The notes under the pieces: generated by a model | Seen by the model: only the letters and a program-made list of their open reading frames with translations | Told to the model about the DNA's origin: nothing | Database searches by the model: none | Assembly (NCBI GenBank): GCA_963921935.1 | Contig: OY998182.1 | Location: 37,354,028 to 37,418,027, forward strand | Length of the DNA stretch: 64,000 bases | Direction: 5' to 3' | DNA from: Galeruca laticollis | Taxonomy: Eukaryota; Arthropoda; Insecta; Coleoptera; Chrysomelidae | Position numbers and translations under genes: made by a program | Shown: positions 46,723 through 57,365 of the stretch, in pieces | Layout of the letters: every line of letters starts with the position of its first letter | How positions within the stretch are numbered: the first letter of the stretch is position 1

Positions 46723-47352
46723 ATGAGTTCTTCACGCAGAAGCGGTTTGAACAGCTCTAATGTCTTCTGCTACATTTGTGGCGAATATACTGTAGCGAAA
46801 CAAAGAAAAAATATCACAGATTTCGTAAGACAAGCTTATCAAGCTTATTTCGGCGTACAGCTTGGAGACCAAGACAAGTCCTGGGCTCCCCATATAGTGT
46901 GCAAAACGTGTGTCGAATGTTTACGACAGTGGTCAAACGAAAAAAGAAAAAGTTTGAAATTTGGTGTGCCCATGGTGTGGAGAGAACCTAAAAACCACCA
47001 TAATGATTGTTATTGTTGTTTAGTTAATGTAAAATGTTTTAACAAATACAAGAAAGGCAAATGGGATTATCCTGATTTAGAATCAGCACGAAGACCTGTG
47101 CCACATAGCGAAGGGATTCCCGTACCAGTATATACAACACTGCCAGATGTTCTGATGGCGGAAGAAGAAGAAGAAATTAAGGACCAGTACAGTAGCAGTG
47201 GAAGTGAATATGAGCAGGAAATACAATCAACACCACAGCAGTTCTCTCAAGAAGAACTGAATGAGCTGATACGGGATCTCGGTCTATCAAAGCAAGCATC
47301 TGAACTTCTGGCATCCAGATTAAAAGAAAAAACTGTCTACAACCAGATATAA
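46723..47352 (+). CDS. Zinc-binding (ZAD-like) N-terminal protein of the TIR element
   Basis: 209 codons from an ATG in GGAATGAG. Residues 12-70 have C16-x2-C19 (FCYICG) and C60-x2-C63 (IVCKTC) with a helical stretch between (DFVRQAYQAYFGV), a spacing reminiscent of ZAD treble-clef domains. A second Cys cluster follows (C96, C98, C99, C105 in NDCYCCLVNVKC), then PDLESARRPVPHSEGIPVPV, an acidic tract and a short helix (SQEELNELIRDLGLSKQASE). The frame ends just after LASRLKEK. The next ORF begins in the -1 frame within the same A-run (GAAAAAAC at 47326-47333), so the two are probably one protein split by a single-base change, or by frameshifting. The predicted role, DNA-end binding, is inference. 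Confidence 0.7.
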   Translation: MSSSRRSGLNSSNVFCYICGEYTVAKQRKNITDFVRQAYQAYFGVQLGDQDKSWAPHIVCKTCVECLRQWSNEKRKSLKFGVPMVWREPKNHHNDCYCCLVNVKCFNKYKKGKWDYPDLESARRPVPHSEGIPVPVYTTLPDVLMAEEEEEIKDQYSSSGSEYEQEIQSTPQQFSQEELNELIRDLGLSKQASELLASRLKEKTVYNQI

Positions 47353-47378
47353 AAATAACCATTTATAGAACACGAGGG

Positions 47379-48410
47379 GTGAAACTTGTTCCTTACTTTA
47401 GCCAAGATGAAGATCTTATTTATTGCAACAACATTCCCGGACTTTTTCGTCAAATGGGAATACAATTTGTTCCAGGTGATTGGCGACTATTCATAGACAG
47501 TTCCAGTAGAAGCTTAAAGTGTGTTTTGCTACACAATGGCAACCGATGTGCGTCAATTCCTATCACCCACTCAACAAAACTTAAGGAAAAATATCAAAAC
47601 ATCAAGTTGGTATTACAGAAACTATCCTATGAAGAACATCAGTTTTCCATTTGTGTTGATCTAAAAATGGTCAACTTCTTGCTTGGGCGGCAAGGTGGGT
47701 ACACAAAATACCCTTATTTTATCTGCTTGTGGGATAGTAGGGCGAAGCAAGATCATTGGAATATGGTTAATTGGCCAATTAGACAAAATATGACTGTACG
47801 AACAGCAAATGTCATAAACGAACCATTGGTTGACCGTGAAAAAATCATTCTCCCACCGCTCCACATCAAATTAGGACTAATGAAACAATTTGTTAAGGCT
47901 TTGAGTAAAGATGGCGAGTGCTTCAAATACATTTGTAGATCGTTTCCTAGGCTAAGTATGGAAAAGCTAATAGCGGGTATTTTTGATGGCCCTCAAATTC
48001 GCAAACTTATTAAGGACTCTAATTTTACAAATCACATGACGACACTTGAAGCTGCTGCTTGGTGTAGCTTTGTTATGATAGTTAAAAATTTCTTGGATAA
48101 TCACAAATCGGACAATTACGAGGAATTAGTGCAACAGATGTTATTAAACTTTAAAAACTTGGGTACTAATATGAGTATTAAAGTACACTTTCTTCACAGT
48201 TACTTGGATAAATTTCCCGACAATCTTGGCAATTTCAGTGAGGAACAAGGAGAACGGTTCCACCAGGATATAAAGGAGATGGATGTAAGGTATCAGGGCA
48301 GATGGGATCATCATATGATGGCAGACTATTGTTGGAGTCTCCAACGTGATGTACCTGATGGTCCTCATAAAAGAAAATCCTACAAAAACAGCTTCTTTCC
48401 TACGAATTAG
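47379..48410 (+). CDS. Putative DDE-type transposase of the TIR element
   Basis: 343 codons from Met at 47379; the open frame extends upstream to the A-run at ~47330 (LQPDIKITIYRTRGVKL), so the Met is only the first in frame. Conserved-looking blocks: GDWRLFIDSSSRSLKCVLLH (D40), FSICVDLKMVNFLLG (D94), YPYFICLWDSR, ILPPLHIKLGLMKQFVKAL, and SEEQGERFHQDIKEMDVRYQ (E288, E289, E292), then MADYCWSLQRDV. An acidic triad D40-D94-E292 would suit an RNase H-fold transposase. This is my reading, not an established assignment. No stop or frameshift occurs within the ORF. The C-terminus is basic (HKRKSYKNSFF). Confidence 0.65.
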   Translation: MKLVPYFSQDEDLIYCNNIPGLFRQMGIQFVPGDWRLFIDSSSRSLKCVLLHNGNRCASIPITHSTKLKEKYQNIKLVLQKLSYEEHQFSICVDLKMVNFLLGRQGGYTKYPYFICLWDSRAKQDHWNMVNWPIRQNMTVRTANVINEPLVDREKIILPPLHIKLGLMKQFVKALSKDGECFKYICRSFPRLSMEKLIAGIFDGPQIRKLIKDSNFTNHMTTLEAAAWCSFVMIVKNFLDNHKSDNYEELVQQMLLNFKNLGTNMSIKVHFLHSYLDKFPDNLGNFSEEQGERFHQDIKEMDVRYQGRWDHHMMADYCWSLQRDVPDGPHKRKSYKNSFFPTN

Positions 48411-48414
48411 ATAT

Positions 48415-48480
48415 AATTTTTTAAATAAAATTATTTCTACGAATTAGATATAATTTTTTAAATTAAATCATTTCTTTGCT
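48415..48480. repeat. Short tandem duplication after the TIR-element ORF
   Basis: TACGAATTAGATATAATTTT occurs twice, about 38 bases apart, just after the stop codon region. Confidence 0.8.
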
Positions 48481-48630
48481 GTTATACCTAATCAATAAAT
48501 GAATTTTATTATTTTTTCGTTTCTCTGTTTTTGAAACCACTTTAATATTTTTTTCTAAAAGTTGCTTATAAGGGCCATTGGTCTATTAAATTGATATTTT
48601 TTTCTATCTTATCATATTTTGATAATATAT

Positions 48631-48645
48631 CTCCAAAACTAGAGC
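48631..48645 (-). repeat. Right terminal inverted repeat
   Basis: CTCCAAAACTAGAGC, complement of the left repeat with one mismatch. Confidence 0.7.
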
Positions 48646-48672
48646 TAATTCACCTAAATGGACTTCTAATTC

Positions 48673-51600
48673 GTGATCAGCACCACGAAGTTACCTAGAT
48701 ATCGCCCAAATATTGTTAACAATAAAATTAGTGTTGATCAGTGTAATCAGTCGAATAGTTTGGTAAATTCTAGAAATTTACAGAATACTTCAAATGTTCA
48801 TAGATCACTTCAAAATAGTAATGATAACTCACACATCCCCAATTCTAGTAGAAACCTTGGAGGAAATCCTTCAAATCCACAATTAGAAAATCATTCTTCA
48901 AGTAAAGATAATGGTATTAATCTCTCCACTTTATCCTCTAGTGGAGAAGCACTCCTAGCAACTGCACTTGTTACAGTATATAATTCAAAAAACAAGCCTA
49001 TTCAAGTAAAAGCTGTTTTAGATCCTTGTAGTACAGTTTCATTAATTACAGAAACCTTAACAGATAGTCTTCAACTTACTCTACAATCAAAGGTTATTCA
49101 AATACATGGTGTTGATGGCATAGTTACAAATTCTAATAAAATGGTAAATAATAATGTTCATTCCAATATTGCAAGAAATGTTAGTTTTAACATAAACTGT
49201 TTGGTTATTAAGAAAATTACAAAAAATAGCCACAATTTTGATGGCGTAGAGAAAAAATTGTAATTCCTTCAAATGTGAAATTAGCATATCCTAATTTCCA
49301 CATTCCTTCTTAAAATAACATACTTTTAGGAGCTGATATTTATTATAATCTGATAAATGGTATAATAAAAATTCAAAAAAATTTCTTGACACTAGTAGAT
49401 ACTAAGTTAGGTTATATAGTAGGTGGTCCTATTCCTAGAGAAGCTATTTCATATGTTTCACAAGGTGATAGTTCAAATAATAGTTCTTGTTTCTTTCTTC
49501 ACAGTTCTGATACTGATGAGTTGTTGCAAAAATTCTGGGAAATAGAAGAAATTTCCCCAAAAAATAAAATTCTTAGTCCTGATGAAGCTGAGAATATCTT
49601 CACAAATAGTATACAAATTCTAGAAAATTGTTCCTTTCAGTGTTTTTAAATGAAACTCATGGTCTCTAGTTAGTTCCACAATATAATAAAAATTATTGAA
49701 AATTCTAAAAAATTGATAATTGTTTCGATAAATCAATATCATCGTCAGAATGACAGAAGTTACATTTCATTTTATGCCTACCTGATGTTTAGTAGTTATT
49801 TTTGGCTAGACCAAGAAGTAACCTAACTTGTGATTGGTTTAATATATGTTTATAGAAAAAAGAAGACGATGTGATATTACAAATATTGAAGCTTAGATAT
49901 TATTAGCCCTATGGTGATATCCTGGATATCATTTTTCCAATTAAGATCAGTATAACTGTGCAATGATATAGAAAACCAGGAAAACTATATCTGCTGATCT
50001 TTACAATTACCACTTAAGAAGACAGTTTATTAGTGGAGAACTCCCTAGATTTAACTGTTAATTGACAACTTCATATTGTGGGTTTCTTAAATGTCTTCTA
50101 ATTTCCAGTTCTTCAAGGAAATCCAGTTCTTGTTTCTTTTCACAAATATGCAGCACTTCTAGTTCTGTGTTAGGTGTCAATGAATGATTGGTGTCAAGTA
50201 GATGTTTTGCGTAGTGGGATTTATCTGGTTGTTTTAATCTGTATGCTCGTAAGTGCTCACTGTATCGTATTTCAAAATTCCTAAGGGTCTGACCCAATAG
50301 GCAAAAAATACATTTCACAATTTAGAAAGGCGTTTTGAGAAAAATCCTAGTTTATTCAAAGATTATAAATCCTTTATAGACGAATATGTTTTATTAAATC
50401 ATGCTAGATATGTTCCTTTGAAATTGATGAATGAGTTCCAAGAAAATTAATATTTCCTCCCTCGCCATTGTGTGATTCGAGAAGATAGTAGTTCGACTAA
50501 GTTGAGAGTAGTGTTTGATGCTATCATGAAAGTTCGTCCAATGCTTCGTTAAATAATATCATGTTAAAGGGTTTCACAGTTCAACCAGAACTATTCGATA
50601 CTCTTTGTCGTTTTTGTATGTTTAATTTTGTGCTGACTTGTGATATTCTAAAAATGTATCGAATGATTAGATTAAATCCAAATCAGACATTCCTACAAAA
50701 TATATTATGGCGAGAAAATCCTACAGATCCTCTAAGATGCTTAGAACTACTAACTGTTACATATGGCACAAATAGTGCTCCATATTTAGCTACTCGTACA
50801 CTGAATGAGTTAGCTTATAGAATAAAGAAAAATTGCCCTTAGCTTCTAATACCATTCTTTCTCAGTGTTATGTAGATGTTATTTTATCAGGTAGTGATTC
50901 TATAGATAATTTGACAAAAACTTATAATCAGCTAATAAAGTTGTTACAGTCAGCAAATTTTTCATTGCATAAGTGGGCTTGTAATAATCCACAATTTCTA
51001 AAAAATGTTATAAAAAATAAGTCTCAAGAAATAGTTGATTTGAAAATGGAAAGTTCTTCAAATAAAGTGTTAGGCGTTTCGTGGGATCCAAATTTGGATC
51101 AATTTTCAGTAAAACCTTCTAAAAATCTTAGTAAAAATTTGATTACTAAACGTGTAGTCCTATCCCAAATTGCACAGATGTTTGATCCCTTAGGATTTAT
51201 ATCTCCTGCCCTTGTAGTAGCAAAAATTCTAATGCAACAATTTGGTTGTCAAAATTAGGTTGGGGTGATGAATTAAACTCTGAACTTCTACATCAGTGGA
51301 CAAATTTCATTTCCCATATTCATGAAATTTATCAGTTATTACTTCTTAAAAAAAATTGTGAAAATTGAATTTCATGGATTTTCCTATAGTAGCTTAAAGG
51401 CATATGGTGCTGTTGTTTGTATTCGTGCATTCTATGACAATGGTTTGATTTCTTATAATTTTATAGCTTCAAAAAGTAGAGTATCTCCTTTAACAACTAT
51501 TTTAGCACAAATAGAAGCAATCTTGAATTCGACACCTCTCCAACCTCTTCCAAATAATGCAAATGACTTATCTTGTTTAACTCCTGAACATTTCTTGATT

Positions 51601-51859
51601 GGTGTTAGTCTTCCTGAACCTGATTTGTCAGAGAATTCTGAAAATCGCCTAACTCGTTTTGAAAGATGTACTCGTGTTCAACAGAATTTTTGGAAACGTT
51701 GGATAAAGGAATATTTAAACCAATTGCAAAATAGACCAAAATGGCTCATTCCTCATCCAAATTAAAAAAAAATGATTTTGTATTGATCAAGGAAGAAAAT
51801 TCGCGTCCGTTAGAATGGCCCCTTGCTAGAGTTGTTGAAGTTATTCCTAGTAAAGATTG
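48673..51859 (+). pseudogene. BEL2 polyprotein, fragmented
   Basis: Order on the plus strand: protease LLATALVTVYNSKNKPIQVK, with AVLDPCSTVSLITE where BEL proteases have D-S/T-G (so the active site is changed); a second frame with KLGYIVGGPIPREA; then, after the PLE, RT (LTCDILKMYRMIRLNPNQTF, LLTVTYGTNSAPYLATRTLN). The catalytic box reads CYVDVILSGSD, so YVDD has become YVDV. RNase H-side sequence (SLHKWACNNPQFLKNV, RVVLSQIAQMFDPLGFISPA) follows, then SYSSLKAYGAVVCIRAF and SKSRVSPL joins directly to the integrase end (IEAILNSTPLQPLPNNANDL). The integrase core is therefore deleted. The DUF5641-like tail (QNFWKRWIKEYLNQLQNRPK) ends it. Numerous frame changes. Confidence 0.85.
49640..50297 (-). 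mobile_element. Penelope-like element, copy PLE2 (5' truncated)
   Basis: Minus-strand copy inserted in BEL2. It starts GTGTTTTTAAATGAAACTCA at 49640, carries the hammerhead-like motif (CTGACGA...GAAACAATTATC at 49714-49752) and the GIY-YIG endonuclease C-terminus (GQTLRNFEIRYSEHLRAYRL, KQPDKSHYAKHLLDTNHSL, ELEIRRHLRNPQYEVVN). Compared with PLE1 it keeps ICEKKQELDFLEE, a segment shortened in PLE1. No RT remains. Confidence 0.85.
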
Positions 51860-52056
51860 AAGATGATAAAGTACGTTTAGTTAAAATTAAAACGAAAACT
51901 GGAACTTATATTAGAAACATTACAAAACTATGTCCTTTACCAAAAGAAGATTAATTAGCAAACTAATTTCTGCGTTTTTAAATGGTACGTTCTTGTTAGT
52001 TGAATATTTTATTTTTCCTTTATCGATGTTAAGAAGCTTCAATGGGGGGGGGAGTA

Positions 52057-52399
52057 TGTTTGAAATTAGTTCAAACATTCTTTAATATTTTTGACAATTA
52101 TTCCTTTCAATTTTATTTTTATTTATTAAGCATTAAAAAAAGTGAAGTTTATTTATCTGAGTTTGTTGAAAGAGATGTCATTGTCCAATGTGTATTATGT
52201 GCGCCAATTAAGAAGATTACGATTCCAATTATTGTAATAATTTGTTATTTGTGGATTAAAAACCCACTGGTCCTTCGAAAAAGATTTTGGAATACAGTTG
52301 TCTTTAGAAATTACATTGGATTTTATTTTACGACCTATGGAAATTATTTCTGAGGTATAAATAAGCAAATATACCTCACCGACTGTTGAAAATCAATCA
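52057..52399 (+). repeat. BEL2 3' LTR
   Basis: 343 bp with TGTTTGAAATTAGTTCAAAC at the start and AATCAATCA at the end, following the purine tract. It is roughly 90% or more alike to the solo LTR at 17385-17720 by eye. The five bases after it, AACGC, match the solo LTR's target duplication. Confidence 0.85.
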
Positions 52400-52923
52400 A
52401 ACGCATTCCAGAAAATTTGGAACCAGGATCTGTTGTCATTGTGGATAATGCACCTCACCATAGTCGACACTGCGAAAAAACGCTACAACAGTCAAGGAGA
52501 AAAACTCAAATTCAAGAAAGGTGACGGGATAAAAGCATCCCTTACGAAGAAAGCAGTGTAAAGAACGAATTGCTTCAAATTGTGAAGATACATGCCCATA
52601 AATATAAGAAACTTGCTGCAGATGAATTAGTATTGAGCAGTGAAATTACTGTATTAAGGTTATCCCCGTATCATTTTGAGTTGAAACCAATTGAATTAAT
52701 TTGAGCACAAGTTAAAGGGGATGTGGCACGGGAATATCGAACGTTTAAGTTAGTCGACGTGGAACGCTTTCTTAAGAAATCATTGGAACGAGTGACAGCA
52801 GAAAGTTGGAGCAAGTGTATTGCTCCTGTACAAAACGAAGAAAAGAAAAAGTGGAATGTAGATAATATGGTTGTTAAAATTATCGATATTATTATCAATG
52901 TCGGTTATATTGAAATAAAAAAA
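52400..52923 (+). pseudogene. Mariner-type transposase D, C-terminal part
   Basis: Begins exactly at the BEL LTR end with AACGCATTCC, then reads IPENLEPGSVVIVDNAPHHS (second catalytic Asp), and after decay LRLSPYHFELKPIELI (catalytic Glu region, with a stop directly after ELI), then FKLVDVERFLKKSLERVTAE and VVKIIDIIINVGYIE. It is closely related to mariner A, in which the same LTR sits at the same nucleotide. It diverges from A after NVGY, at ~52913, into an A-rich run. It may be the other half of copy C. Confidence 0.78.
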
Positions 52924-53264
52924 TAAAAAAAAATATTTATTTACACATAACTCAAAAATACATAAAACGCAAACAAACAAAACAAACGACGTTATGCGAA
53001 ATAAATATATACACTTGCTTGCAAGGATAAAATAATAATAATATAAAACTTATACTAGGTAAAAAATAATAATAAGTAATAGGTAATTAATAAAAAGGTA
53101 TGCTATAATTAAGGATTAATAAAGTGGAAATAGAAATTGATAGAGACATTATCAGTAATTAATTTCGATAAGGTTGTGAATAGCGAACCTACTTGTATTG
53201 GTGATATATTCATGAAGTTTTAAAGTTACCACCTTTACAGTAGATTCAGATTTAATTTGTTGGT
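52924..53264. other. Spacer, nothing recognised
   Basis: A-rich start, then AT-rich sequence without motif. Confidence 0.3.
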
Positions 53265-53273
53265 GTATAGTAT
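53265..53273. repeat. MULE target-site duplication (left)
   Basis: GTATAGTAT, repeated at 55125-55133; 9 bp is the usual Mutator-like size. Confidence 0.88.
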
Positions 53274-55124
53274 GGGCGGATGTAATTTCGGCCGGAAAAA
53301 GGGCAGGTACTAAAAGCCGGTAGGTAAATTCGGCCGGAGGTTTTAAGTTGCTTCCTTATCTCATAGGTATTTTCGGCCGCAAATCAAATAAAATAACAGA
53401 ATGCTTTATATTAAAATATTTCTTTATTTCAATAAAATTATTACATCAACTTATTTCTATAACTTAGGTAAACTATAAATTTTTAAAAAACGTTTTGATG
53501 TGATACAGATTTAACGAAATTAATTCTAGAAATATTGTCAGATCGAAGCATATTTACCATGTTTTCGATAAATTTTAGTTTGTTTTTTACTTGTTTGTCT
53601 TTAATTTTTGCTGGAATATTTAAATTTTTTATTTTTAAATATGCATCGATCTGACAATCTTTTAATTTTTCTATAAAAATAAATATAGAAGGGTGAAATA
53701 AAAACTAGAATTAAAGTGCGAATGGAATGATTCGCAGGCATTTGTGGTTCTTTTAATTGATGGGTTTTCATATGCCCATATATTTGGTGGAAAATGAGAT
53801 TCTGGCGCTATGTAGTTTTCTAATAAATAGTCTGCGTATTTATCTATAAGTTTATGGTCCGGTTTGTATGACATGAGATCAAATATGAAACAATCTTCAA
53901 CTTCAGAGGGGTCTAAATAAGTTAGCCCAAAAGTATGAGTAAGCCATTTGCTTTCCTCGCAGTTTTTATCTTTATACATTTGGGTTAACCCTAATGATTG
54001 TATTTTCCTATACCACGCCTGGTGCAAGTGGAATCTACAACCATTTAGTTTGGTTTTGGGAAAGACAACTTTTAATGCGTTATGAATTGCGACTTCAAAA
54101 TCCACAAATACCTCCTTCGGTTCAAAAACAATATTATAAAGTTCAAAAATTTTAGATTTTACCAACAGAAAAAGTCTCATATATGTGTCACTGGTCTTAT
54201 TGGGCAACAGACAATACAAAAGAGGAACATAATGCCCATTTTCCAGTCCATGGATGGTAAATAACTGATAAAAATATTTTGTACAATAAGAAAATGTGCC
54301 ATCCATGTAAAAATCTTTCATTTTACATAAACTTATTATATTTGTATGGCAAGAAAAAACAATGATATTATCAGCTGTGCTGTTAATAAACAAAAAATTT
54401 TCACCTGTTGTGGTTTTCGGTCCATAACTATCGAGTACAGAATGTACATCGTGAATATCCTTAGGCAGGGCTGGTAAGAGCTTACGGCGGCTGTTGTACA
54501 AATTTCTTCTTATTAGACTGACATCTATCGATGACAAATTCTCTGGCAAATGATTTGAAAGAACGCTTTTAATAATTTTTGAAGGTTTCTCCGATATGTC
54601 TTCCTCAGCTTTGCGCTTGCATGAAGTCGTCACTATTTTTCTCTCCAACGTAGTTTCATCGGACTCGTGGTTGTGGATTAATTCACTTCTAGTAACTGTG
54701 TATTCCGCACCAACAGTGTACAGTTTGGCTAAACATCTTAAATTTTTCTTTATACACCTCCAACGTACTTCACCACTTTTTAATACGTCCTGTTTACAAA
54801 ACTGAAACTTTTCTACAACTAGTAAGTCACAACCGCGTGAACTCTTAATTACTGAAACTGATGCCATCGTATACAAATAATATATTTTATGCTTTCTATC
54901 GACTAGTAGCTTAAAGATAAGTTATAATACTGACTAGCTATAATAATTTTATACCTGTTATTTGTGAATTTTATACATTTAAAGGAAACTATTAAGCGTA
55001 ATTACCAATATTTTAATCTCATCGTAAACATCAACCCCTCGGCCGAAATTACCCCTGTCATAAATGGTACCCTTTGATTTATGCAGGTAGGCCAAGGGAT
55101 TACCGGCCGAAATTACGCCCGCCG
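53274..55124 (-). mobile_element. Mutator-like (MULE) transposon, FLYWCH type
   Basis: 1851 bp between perfect 9-bp duplications GTATAGTAT. The ends GGGCGGATGTAATTTCGGCC and, inverted, CGGCGGGCGTAATTTCGGCC match at 19 of 22 positions, and AATTTCGGCCG/ATTCGGCCGGAGG motifs recur inside each end (53334, 53385, 55040, 55105), perhaps transposase-binding sites. One gene only. Confidence 0.92.
53483..54876 (-). CDS. MULE transposase with FLYWCH zinc finger
   Basis: A 401-codon frame (53671-54876) plus a C-terminal ~62 codons in another frame down to a stop at 53483. FLYWCH-type finger at residues ~10-70: C27, C41/C48, H68 and H70 (IHNHE). The RNase H-fold MULE core has D192 (DFYMDGTFSYC), D259 (EVFVDFEVAIHNALK) followed by C280-x2-H283-x-H285 (NGCRFHLHQAW), and E382 (RTTNACESFHSHFNSS), so the D-D-E set is complete. 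A single-base loss in a T-run near 53690 ends the frame early; past it FIEKLKDCQIDAYLKIKN is still legible. The gene is thus nearly intact. The first Met is used, although Met4 is equally possible. Confidence 0.88.
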
Positions 55125-55133
55125 GTATAGTAT
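55125..55133. repeat. MULE target-site duplication (right)
   Basis: GTATAGTAT, identical to 53265-53273. Confidence 0.88.
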
Positions 55134-55255
55134 TATATAGCTTAGATCCTAGAAACAGAAAGCTTCTTTGTCCAGCTGTTTTTTCATTGTTGGATTCAGG
55201 TAAGTATGTTTATTTCTTGTCATATAATTGTGAGTTTGAATTTGTAATATCATAT

Positions 55256-55428
55256 CTTCTTCTTTTTTCTATTACCATATATTAAGTCAATCACAAGGTA
55301 AGTTACTTCTTGGTCTAGCCAAAAATAATTATTAAACATCAAGTAGGCATCAAATGAAAAGTAACTTCTGTCACTCTGTCGATAATATTTAATATCGAAA
55401 CAACAGTAAGTTTCATTTAAAACAGTAA
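55256..55428 (+). mobile_element. PLE terminus fragment (PLE4)
   Basis: Plus-strand copy of the PLE 3' non-coding end: GTAAGTTACTTCTTGGTCTA, AACATCAAGTAGGCATC, GTAACTTCTGTCACT and AGTTTCATTTAAAAC, ending near 55428. The hammerhead-like block reads CTGTCGA...AATATCGAAAC here, so the CUGANGA box is damaged. No coding part. Confidence 0.75.
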
Positions 55429-55454
55429 AATTATTAATTGAACCAATAAATTGC

Positions 55455-55970
55455 AAAAACAATAAATTATATTGAAGAAATTGAAGAAAATGTTGAAGGT
55501 TTGCAGAAGAAATAGAAGAAAATTAATAATTAAACCAAGGTATTGCAAAACTATTGGATAAAATTGAAGTAATTGTAGAAAAAGCTAAAAAATGTATAAT
55601 AAGAAGAACAAAATGAAAAATTAAACAAAGAAAACGCAATAACAGTATATGAAATTGAAGAAATTAAAGAGAAGGCTGAAAAAATGCAGAAGAAAATTAA
55701 TAATTGAATCAAGTAAACGTAAAACTAACTAATGAAATAGGAGAAATTAGAGAAGAAATGTAAAAGAAGACGAACAAATTGAATAATTTAACTAAGGAAA
55801 CGCAAAGACAAACAATTAAATTGAAGAAATAGCTGATGAAATGGAGGAGGTAGAGAACAAAATAGAAAAATTGCAACAAGAAATCGCTAAACTAAGCGAT
55901 GATATTAAAGAAAAGGTTAGGCAGTGGGAAAGAAGACAAAATGGATATAGAAAGTGAGATAGAAGAAATA
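55455..55970 (+). repeat. Minisatellite of coiled-coil-like coding units
   Basis: Units of roughly 90 bases with AAATTGAAGAAATT, GAAGAAAATTAATAATTAA and AAAACGCAA, the reverse complement of the 26480-28890 array. The last stretch (about 55830-55950) reads LKEIADEMEEVENKIEKLQQ-like Glu/Lys heptads for ~40 codons before stops. Confidence 0.65.
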
Positions 55971-57365
55971 ATAGCCACTGGTTTGAAAATAGTTATAAAT
56001 GAACTATAGGAACACAGTATTTCTACAGTCAATTGAAATTGTTTCCAATTTCGTAAATTCGCAGTAAAAAATTAAGTTGACTTGGATTTCATTTAGTTAC
56101 AGTCTTACAAACGTAAAACAATAAAAATTTTATTGAAATTGTTTGAAATAGGAAAGCCCAACTCCTTTTTGTAGGTACATTTTTTTGGTCATTAGATTGT
56201 TGTCTACCACAATTAAGATCAACAATGGAAGTAAATACAAAATATCTGACAAATATTTTGAGTATTGATTTTACGCCAAAATCAAAGTGAATATCCCTAA
56301 AAAAAACTGGAATATCATTAATAAAAGACACTAATTATTTTGCAAACTTTTCCAATGTTTAACTGCAGCCCACTTCCATCGAATGAATATAAGGCCCCAG
56401 CCATTTTGGGAATGTGATATTAGATAATCAAAACCATATATATTTCGAGTGCCTCAAAATATTGATTTCCATCAACAAGTGTGTAGATTAAATGTTTCTG
56501 GCCCATGTCTAAAGCAATTATTAGATCGAGGCAATCGTTTTTAGTCCATAGAAAAGAATTTGCGACAAGTCCATTAACGAAAATGTTTTGCTGACTGACT
56601 GGATCATAATACAAATAATCAATCTATAAATTAAAAGCTAGATATCCCAATAACACGTACGACACAAAACGTTTGTATATAAATTCGTAAAAAATTAGCC
56701 GTCTGAAAATCTGGAAAGTCTGTTGAATAGGTAGAAAGTGTGGATTTCTCCGGGCACCAGCATTCCTGTAGACGACACCAGATCGATGTGGCTTTAATCC
56801 AAGCGGATAAAGAAAACTGGGAAAAGGAGAGAGATCAAAATAGAAACCTCGTTCTGGATGTTCCCCTTTAAAATCTATACACAAGGCAGTTATTGACACT
56901 GTTGTTTTGATAATAATAATTTATTTATTAATCAGACCAAGAGAAACGTTCATTAATGATGATAAGTTCTTTTACTGGAAGCAAATTAGAAAATTACCAT
57001 GAAAAGAAGAGTCTAATTGTGGGAATGATTGTGGCACTAATAATAAAAAAACCTGTATATTAATTTATTAATGATTTTGAATCGCAGGAACTGACCTATT
57101 TATTTATAAAATCGTCCTCCAAGCAAAACTTATCACGAATAAAAAAAATATAAACAAAACAATACGTAAATTCATCCTTGAGTAACGACCTTGTGAGATG
57201 ACTCATCAATTTTATCTCTACTACAATGAAATTAATTAGTGGGAACATAAAAAATATTTGATGAATAGGTATGGTGGAATTACAAGGCGTAAACGGATTG
57301 CACTGACTGAAAAAAAATAATGCATTTACTAATATAACAAAAACACATAATCCGATAATACCGTA
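55971..57365. other. AT-rich stretch with unassigned ORFs
   Basis: Minus-strand frames at 56420-56614 and 56624-56899 read like spliced coding sequence but match no family I recognise. Nothing else was identified. Confidence 0.3.

Larger units (their letters stand above)
46310..48650 (+). mobile_element. Unclassified TIR DNA transposon with two ORFs
   Basis: GCTCTAGTTTTTGAG at 46315 and CTCCAAAACTAGAGC ending at 48645 are inverted with 14 of 15 matches; AATT lies just outside both. The 2.3-kb interior has a zinc-binding ORF and a larger ORF in a different frame, both plus strand and free of stops. No target-site duplication is seen because a LINE abuts the left end and BEL sequence the right end. 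I recognise the protein pair as a family repeated widely in arthropod and cnidarian genomes, but know no superfamily name for it. Confidence 0.65.
48651..52399 (+). mobile_element. BEL/Pao element 2, 5' truncated, with 3' LTR
   Basis: Plus-strand BEL remnant: protease, RT, RNase H and integrase pieces, a purine tract (AATGGGGGGGGAG at 52041-52053) and a 3' LTR. The 5' LTR and gag are missing; the truncated end abuts the TIR element. A PLE is inserted at 49640. Confidence 0.85.

Noticed and set aside
56420..56899. Possible host exons on the minus strand
   Set aside because: No family motif, no convincing splice sites and short length; left as an unassigned stretch.
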